DNA from: Kitasatospora sp. MMS16-BH015
GTDB taxonomy: Bacteria > Actinomycetota > Actinomycetes > Streptomycetales > Streptomycetaceae
Direction: 5' to 3'
DNA: 64,000 bases
Assembly: GCF_002943525.1 (NCBI RefSeq)
Contig: NZ_CP025394.1
Coordinates: forward strand, 1,612,001-1,676,000
Shown here: piece by piece, positions 59,142 to 64,000 of the stretch
How the letters are laid out: the number at the start of each line of letters is the position of its first letter
Position numbering within the stretch: the stretch's first letter is position 1
The notes under the pieces: model-generated
What the model was told of the DNA's origin: nothing
What the model saw: the letters and a program-made list of their open reading frames with translations, nothing else
The model's database searches: none
Position numbers and translations under genes: made by a program

Positions 59142-61700
59142 GTGACAGATCAGCTCGGCACGCTGCTCCGGCAGTTGCGCCGTCGGGCGGGGCTGACCCA
59201 GGAACAGGTGGCGGAACGTTCGGGCGTCAGCGTCCGCACCATCCGCCGTCTGGAGACCGGCAAGTCCGCCGACCACCGCCTCGGCACGGTGCACCTGCTC
59301 GCCGACGCCCTCCAGGTGACCCCCGAGGACCGCCAACGCCTCGCCGCCACCCTGGCCAGCACCCGCGCCGCCGCAGCCGACCAGTCGGCCACGGCCGAGG
59401 AAGCGGCACCGGCAGCGGCACCGGAGGCGCAGCCGCTGGCGGTGGAGCCGCAGTCGGTGGCCACGGAAGCGGTAGACGCCGCACCCGGCCCCCCGGACGA
59501 GCAGCCACCGCCGGCGGCCCCGGCGCCGCCCGAGGCGCCGGCTCCCTACGCCGTGCCCGAGCCGTTCCTGGCGCCCGGGCCCGTGGCCGGGGAGCTGGGG
59601 GAGGCGGCGCGGGTGCTGGCCTCGGAGATCCGGCGGCGGTGGCGGCGGGAGGAGGAGCAGCGGCAGGTGCACGATCCGTACCCGCTGCCAGTGCGGTGGG
59701 AGCCGGCGCCGGCCGGGCTGACGGACCGTCCGGAGAACGTGCAGCGGCTGGGGCCGGGGGCCTCGGCGGCGGAGCTGGACCTGAGCGGTGACCTGCGCGG
59801 GGTGGCCGAGGTGTACCGGCGGATCTCCTCCGGGCGGCTGGTGGTGCTCGGCCGGGCCGGCTCGGGCAAGTCGATCCTGACCATCCGCTTCGTGCTGGAC
59901 CTGCTGGAGAGCACCCCGGTCGGGCCGGGCGGCACCGCCCGGGTCCCGGTGATCTTCAGTCTGGGCGCCTGGGACCCGACCACCACCGCGCTGAGCGACT
60001 GGCTGACCGAGCGGTTGCTGCGCGACCACCCGCACCTGGCCCGCCGCGGCCCCGGCGGCACCACCCTGGCCGCCGCGCTGATCGACGCCGACCTGGTGCT
60101 CCCGGTGCTGGACGGCTTCGACGAGCTCGCCGAGGGCCTGCGCCGGGACGCCCTGGCGGCGCTCAACGCGACCTCGATGCCGCTGGTGTTGACCAGCCGT
60201 CGGCCGGAGTACGCGGCGGCCGTCCGCGCCGCCCACTCCCCGCTAGTCTGGGCGGCCGGCATCGAGCTGACCGACCTCACCCTGGACACCCTGGCCGGCT
60301 ACCTGCCCCGCACCGCCCGCGCGGTGGCCCCTGAGCCGGGGGCCACCGGCCGCACCTCGGTCTGGGACGGCGTGCTGGCCGAGCTCCGGGCCGGCGGCAC
60401 GCCGGCCCGCGCGCACCTGGCCGCCGTGCTGACCACCCCGCTGATGGTGATCCTGGCCCGCACCCTGTACAGCGACGCCCCCGACCGCGATCCGGCCGAG
60501 CTGCTCGACCTCGACCGCTTCCCCACCGCCCGGGCGGTGGAGGAGCACCTGCTGGCCGGTTTCGTGCCGACCGTCTACCGGCCGCGCCCGGCCGGTCCGC
60601 CGGCGGGCGGCGGCGCGGCCCGCAGCTGGGCGCCGGACCGGGCCCAGCACTGGCTGGGCCACCTCGCCGACCACCTGGTGCGGCTGGACCGCGAGCGGCA
60701 GGACCTGGCCTGGTGGCAGATCGGCGACTCGCTGCGGCTCTCCACCCGGGTGCTGGCGGTGGTGCTGGGCACCGCGCTCTGCGTGGCGGTGGCCGACTGG
60801 CTGATCGCCCCGGTGCTCTACCGGGTCGGGGCGGGCGAGGTCTTCCTGCAGGGCGCCATGATGGGCCCGGTGGCCGGGCTGGCCTTCGGCGCGGTGTACG
60901 CGGTGCTGTCGGCCTACGGTGGCCGGACGCTCTTCGAACCGGCCCGGGTGCAGCTCCGCCTGCCACGCACCCTGCCGGGGGAGAACGGCGGCGGCTTCGG
61001 CCGCCACATCGGGCGCGTCTTCCTGCGACGGTTCGTCAGCGGGCTGCTCGGCGGCGCGGTGATGGGCACGGGCTGCGCCTGCGCGCTGCTGCTGGAGCGG
61101 TGGGTCTACCTGGGGGTGCCGATCACCAACCCGGCGGTGCTCAAGGGCACCGCGATCAACATGGTCTGCTTCGGGCTGGTCTTCGGCCTCTCCGCCGGTC
61201 TGATCTTCGGTCTGGTCGCCGCCCTGGAGACCCCGGTGGACACCGCCTCCGCCGCGACCCCGACCAGCCTGCTGGCGGCCAACCGCGCGACCGTCGGCCG
61301 CCAGCTCCTGGTGATGGCCCCACTGTTCACCCTGACCATCGCCTTCGGCGGCCGGCTGCTGATCGACCTGCTGCAGGGCCCGCTCGGGCCGCTCTTCTGG
61401 ACCGTCCCGGACGGGCTCTTCATCGGCGTGGTGGCCGGTCTGGGCGGCGGGGCCGCGTACGTGCTGACCTTCACCGCCTGGGGCCAGTGGCTGCTGTTCG
61501 GCCGGTTCTGGCTGCCGTTGACCGGTCGACTGCCGTGGGCCGCGGTGGCCTTCCTGGACGACGCCTACCGGCGCGGGGTGCTGCGGCGCACCGGCGCGGT
61601 CTACCAGTTCCGCCACATCCGGCTCCAGCACCACCTCGGCCAGCACTACCGCACCCGCCGCCGCAACTACCGCCCGGCCACCTTCGACCCCGGTCACTGA
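59142..61700 (+). CDS. XRE helix-turn-helix / NACHT / multi-TM protein
   Basis: GTG 59142 starts 852 residues. Residues 5-70 are an XRE HTH (LLRQLRRRAGLTQEQVAERSGVSVRTIRRLETGK). An Ala/Pro-rich linker runs to ~150. A NACHT-type NTPase follows with Walker A VVLGRAGSGKSIL (~237-245) and Walker B LVLPVLDGFDEL (~322), with the extra Asp/Glu of NACHT, then TSRRPEY sensor. At least six hydrophobic helices fill residues ~530-800. It would tether a DNA-binding STAND switch to the membrane. XRE-NACHT proteins of Streptomyces are poorly understood; defence or developmental signalling are both possible. Confidence 0.82.
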   Translation: MTDQLGTLLRQLRRRAGLTQEQVAERSGVSVRTIRRLETGKSADHRLGTVHLLADALQVTPEDRQRLAATLASTRAAAADQSATAEEAAPAAAPEAQPLAVEPQSVATEAVDAAPGPPDEQPPPAAPAPPEAPAPYAVPEPFLAPGPVAGELGEAARVLASEIRRRWRREEEQRQVHDPYPLPVRWEPAPAGLTDRPENVQRLGPGASAAELDLSGDLRGVAEVYRRISSGRLVVLGRAGSGKSILTIRFVLDLLESTPVGPGGTARVPVIFSLGAWDPTTTALSDWLTERLLRDHPHLARRGPGGTTLAAALIDADLVLPVLDGFDELAEGLRRDALAALNATSMPLVLTSRRPEYAAAVRAAHSPLVWAAGIELTDLTLDTLAGYLPRTARAVAPEPGATGRTSVWDGVLAELRAGGTPARAHLAAVLTTPLMVILARTLYSDAPDRDPAELLDLDRFPTARAVEEHLLAGFVPTVYRPRPAGPPAGGGAARSWAPDRAQHWLGHLADHLVRLDRERQDLAWWQIGDSLRLSTRVLAVVLGTALCVAVADWLIAPVLYRVGAGEVFLQGAMMGPVAGLAFGAVYAVLSAYGGRTLFEPARVQLRLPRTLPGENGGGFGRHIGRVFLRRFVSGLLGGAVMGTGCACALLLERWVYLGVPITNPAVLKGTAINMVCFGLVFGLSAGLIFGLVAALETPVDTASAATPTSLLAANRATVGRQLLVMAPLFTLTIAFGGRLLIDLLQGPLGPLFWTVPDGLFIGVVAGLGGGAAYVLTFTAWGQWLLFGRFWLPLTGRLPWAAVAFLDDAYRRGVLRRTGAVYQFRHIRLQHHLGQHYRTRRRNYRPATFDPGH

Positions 61701-61824
61701 TGACCGGTCGGATGTCCTGTCCCCGGACGGCTCCCCGCACCAGCATCGGAAGGGCCGAGCTCCGGCACCCCGGCTGTCATGACCGTGACCAGCGGCCGTG
61801 ACCACCCCCTCAGGAGACCCCCGC
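61701..61824. promoter_or_regulatory. Intergenic region before serine hydrolase copy 2
   Basis: 124 bases with no visible gene. The stretch just before 61825 has a CAGGAG motif ~11 bases before the ATG. The promoter for the hydrolase gene should be here, but I cannot point to its boxes. Confidence 0.35.
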
Positions 61825-62958
61825 ATGAAGACCCTGCGCACCACCGTCGCCGCCGCGACCCTGGCCCTGACCGCCCTGGTCACCGCCGCCCCAGCCCAGG
61901 CCGACGTGCCGGGCGCCCAGGCCCTGCTCCAGGCGGGCGCCGCCAAGGGCGTCGCCGACGGCTACCCCGCCGTGATCGGCCTGGTCCGCAGCGGCGACAC
62001 CACCCGGTACGCGGTGGCCGGGGTCAAGGACGTCACCACCCGCACCCCCGCCGACCCGAAGGCCAAGTTCCGGATCGGCAGCAACACCAAGGCCTTCACC
62101 TCCACCGTGCTGCTCCAGCTGGAGGCCGAGGGCCGGCTCTCGCTGGACGACACCGTGGCCAAGTGGCTGCCCGGCTCCGTCAACGCCAACGGCTACGACG
62201 GCACCAGGATCACCGTCCGCGAGCTGCTCAACCAGACCTCCGGCCTACCCGAGTACGCCGTCGGCAACTTCACCACCCAGTACGCACTCAACACCCAGCC
62301 CAACCAGCCCTGGGCCCCGCAGACCCTGGTCAACCTCGCACTCGCCAGCCGCGCGCCCGTCTCGGCCCCGGGCCAGACCTGGGCCTACGCCAACACCAAC
62401 TACGTGCTGGCGGGCATGGTGATCACCGCCGTCACCGGCCGCACCCCTGCCGCCGAGATCACCGACCGGATCATCACCCCGCTCGGGCTGACCGACACCA
62501 GCTTCCCGACCAGCGACCCCAACATCTACGGCAACTTCCTGCACGGCTACCAGTACCCGATCGGCACCCCGTTCCTGATCCTCGACGAGACCGTCTCGGA
62601 CGTGCAGACCTACGGCGCCGCCGGGGCGATGATCTCCACCCTGGACGACCTGGCCACCTTCCAGCGGGCCCTGCTCGGCGGCACGCTGCTGCCGGCCGCC
62701 CAGGAGACCGAGCTCAAGACCACCGCCCCGATCAGCGCCACCGCCGGCTACGGCCTCGGCATCTTCCACACCCAGCTGGCCTGCGGCTGGGCCTGGACCC
62801 ACGCCGGCGCCGTGCTCGGCTACTTCAGCAACTGGTACAGCAACGAGGACGGCAGCAAGCAGAGCGTCATCGCCGACTCCGAGTTCCACATGGCCACCCC
62901 TACCCGGGGGCAGACCGACACCTCGAACGCCCAGGTCAACGCCTTCTGCGCGCTCTGA
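61825..62958 (+). CDS. Secreted serine hydrolase (beta-lactamase/DD-peptidase family), copy 2
   Basis: ATG 61825 (MKTLRTTVAAATLALTALVTAAPAQA) gives 377 residues with a clear signal peptide. Earlier ATG 61798 would add nine residues ahead of it and was rejected. Motifs S-x-x-K in IGSNTKAFT, Y-x-N in YANTNYVLAG and H-x-G in THAGAVLGY are intact. It is related to the family of 57636-58883, but the two are not near-identical. Two Cys in CGWAWT and the final FCAL may form a disulfide. It acts outside the cell, on D-Ala-D-Ala or esters. Confidence 0.92.
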   Translation: MKTLRTTVAAATLALTALVTAAPAQADVPGAQALLQAGAAKGVADGYPAVIGLVRSGDTTRYAVAGVKDVTTRTPADPKAKFRIGSNTKAFTSTVLLQLEAEGRLSLDDTVAKWLPGSVNANGYDGTRITVRELLNQTSGLPEYAVGNFTTQYALNTQPNQPWAPQTLVNLALASRAPVSAPGQTWAYANTNYVLAGMVITAVTGRTPAAEITDRIITPLGLTDTSFPTSDPNIYGNFLHGYQYPIGTPFLILDETVSDVQTYGAAGAMISTLDDLATFQRALLGGTLLPAAQETELKTTAPISATAGYGLGIFHTQLACGWAWTHAGAVLGYFSNWYSNEDGSKQSVIADSEFHMATPTRGQTDTSNAQVNAFCAL

Positions 62959-62972
62959 TCCAGCCGCCGCAC

Positions 62973-63008
62973 GCGGTGCCGCCGACACACGGGGGTCGGC
63001 GGCACCGC
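62973..63008. terminator. Bidirectional terminator, 14-bp perfect stem
   Basis: Arms 62973-62986 and 62995-63008 are exact reverse complements with an 8-base loop. It lies between the convergent stops of the serine hydrolase and pgeF genes. GC-rich with no T-run. Confidence 0.85.
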
Positions 63009-63033
63009 CATGCCCGGTCAAGACCGACCGGTC

Positions 63034-63771
63034 TCAGTCGGTCAGCCAGACGTAGGCGGCGAAGCGGCCGGTGGTGCGGTCGCGGCGGTAGGAGAAGAAG
63101 TCCCGGTCCTCGATCGTGCAGCGCTCGTCCTGGCGGACCTCGCCGACCCCGGCCCGGGCGAGCTGGGCGGTGATGCCGGCCCGGACGTCCAGCGAGGGGG
63201 TGCCCTGCCGGGTGGTGGCGTACAGCTCGGGGAGGGCGGCCGCGCCCTCGGCCCGCAGCTCCTCGGAGACCTCGTAGCAGAGCCCGCAGGCCAGCGGGCC
63301 GACCAGCGCGACCATCCGGGCCGGTTCGGCCCCGCGTGCGGCCATCGCCTCGACCAGCGCGGGCACCACGCCCGAGACGGTGCCGACCCGCCCGGAGTGG
63401 GCGGCGCCGACCAGCCGGGCCACCGGGTCGGCCAGCAGCACCGGGGCGCAGTCGGCCGAGAGCGCGGCCAGCCCCAGCCCGGGCCGGTCGGTGAACACCG
63501 CGTCCAGCGGCGGAGCCTCGGCCCCGAACGGCTCGGTCACGTAGGTCACGTCCCGGCTGTGCACCTGCCGCATCAGCACCACCCGGTCGGGCGCCAGCCC
63601 GAGCTCCCGGGCCGTCAGCTCCCGGTTGCGCCGCACCGTCTCGGGGTCGTCGCCCACCGCGCCGCTGAGGTTGCGGCTGTCGTACGGGGCCGTGCCGACC
63701 CCGCCGTGCCGGGTCGCGACGGCGTAGCGGATGCCGGGGCCGAGCTCCTGGGTGTCCATACCGTGCTCCAC
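63034..63771 (-). CDS. pgeF: Peptidoglycan editing factor PgeF (YfiH/laccase-fold)
   Basis: A 245-residue protein matching YfiH/PgeF: FQVH-type MRQVHSRDVTYV near residue 70, ALSADCAPVLLADP with Asp-Cys, VGAAHSGRVGTVSGV with His, and LACGLCYEVSEEL. His and Cys of these motifs form the metal/active site of a purine nucleoside phosphorylase-like or amidase fold that removes mis-incorporated amino acids from muropeptides. In actinomycetes it often sits beside ftsZ, but no division gene is visible here. Confidence 0.88.
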   Translation of the reverse strand: MEHGMDTQELGPGIRYAVATRHGGVGTAPYDSRNLSGAVGDDPETVRRNRELTARELGLAPDRVVLMRQVHSRDVTYVTEPFGAEAPPLDAVFTDRPGLGLAALSADCAPVLLADPVARLVGAAHSGRVGTVSGVVPALVEAMAARGAEPARMVALVGPLACGLCYEVSEELRAEGAAALPELYATTRQGTPSLDVRAGITAQLARAGVGEVRQDERCTIEDRDFFSYRRDRTTGRFAAYVWLTD

Positions 63772-63852
63772 TGCCTCTCGCGGCGGGCCGCCCCCGGCGG
63801 GCCCTGGTGACCGGGGTCAGCCTATGCGCTCCGCCGCGGCCCCGGCCGCCGG

Positions 63853-64000
63853 TCACTCCTCGGGTATGTCCAGCGGAATTCCGAGCGCCTCCAGCAGCTC
63901 GAAGAACAGCTCCTCCACCCCCTCGTCGGCGGCCGCCCCCAGCACCTCCGCCAGGTGCTCCCCGTCCGGCGCGAGCCCGAGCCCGCCCGCCCAGGCGGCG
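63853..64000 (-). CDS. C-terminal end of an unidentified minus-strand gene (partial)
   Basis: The frame running off the right edge ends at TCA 63853-63855 and reads ...HLAEVLGAAADEGVEELFFELLEALGIPLDIPEE. It is acidic and helical, with typical high-G/C codon use. The segment is too short to identify. Since it runs in the same direction as pgeF and stops 81 bases upstream of its start, it may or may not share a transcript. Confidence 0.5.
   Translation of the reverse strand, partial: AAWAGGLGLAPDGEHLAEVLGAAADEGVEELFFELLEALGIPLDIPEE

Noticed and set aside
1..64000. tRNA, rRNA, CRISPR arrays, insertion sequences or a phage integrase
   Set aside because: No transposase or integrase motifs, spacer-repeat pattern or rRNA signature were seen on reading. 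Short or divergent tRNAs cannot be fully excluded without a covariance search.

Overview
The window is very GC-rich actinomycete DNA. Strong third-position G/C bias, many GTG and a few TTG starts, ATGA/GTGA/TGATG gene overlaps, large secreted-protein genes and the protein families seen all fit Streptomyces, Kitasatospora or a close relative. There is no rRNA, tRNA, integrase, transposase or CRISPR array. The ends cut through two partial genes.

Left part (1-11.8 kb): the end of an aromatic acyl-CoA gene cluster (fused salicylyl-CoA/anthraniloyl-CoA monooxygenase-reductase followed by a PaaX-family regulator). Next come three small minus-strand genes of unknown role, including a DUF6745-like protein. 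Then follows a complete STM4011-STM4015-type cluster: two tandem leucine-rich STM4015-like proteins, an ATP-grasp-like STM4014, a phosphatase-superfamily STM4013 and two radical SAM enzymes. The cluster recurs across bacteria, but its product is unknown to me.

Defence-like part (11.8-27.2 kb): a minus-strand STAND NTPase with an N-terminal PD-(D/E)XK-type nuclease, a small protein, and a Crp/Fnr-like regulator. Across a divergent region carrying an 18-bp perfect inverted repeat from that regulator starts a tightly coupled nine-gene operon. It encodes a class III cyclase-like protein, a small motif-bearing protein, an unknown protein, a small HTH protein, a TIR/nucleoside-deoxyribosyltransferase-like (NDT-like) protein, and a full SMC-type Wadjet set (JetA, JetB, JetC, JetD). 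The five genes in front of the Wadjet genes look like a signalling/effector module welded to an anti-plasmid SMC machine. This is my best candidate for an undescribed combination.

Middle (27.2-31.3 kb): ordinary chromosomal genes, namely a DUF885 peptidase-like protein, a small secreted protein and a secreted GH16 glycosidase.

Large signalling/conflict island (31.6-55.4 kb): sixteen plus-strand genes, nearly all overlapping or abutting. In order: STAND-TPR ATPase, QueD/PTPS-like enzyme, CHAT protease-TPR protein, DUF2384-like antitoxin plus RES-type NAD+ phosphorylase toxin, vWA protein, PP2C phosphatase, zinc-ribbon kinase, NrdG-like radical SAM protein, coiled-coil protein, Clp-like AAA+ ATPase with a degenerate first module, divergent Hsp70-like ATPase, zinc-ribbon double-GTPase-like protein, GAP1-like protein, membrane-anchored second GTPase, and a macro-domain protein. 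The families match those that comparative genomics assigns to NTP-dependent bacterial conflict systems. Joining an NAD+-cleaving toxin, a protease, phospho-signalling, chaperone-like ATPases and an ADP-ribose reader in one transcription unit is notable.

Right end (55.4-64 kb): a secreted M4 metallopeptidase, a small membrane protein, two secreted serine hydrolases of the beta-lactamase/DD-peptidase family, an XRE-HTH/NACHT/multi-TM protein behind helically phased direct repeats, PgeF, and the end of an unknown minus-strand gene.
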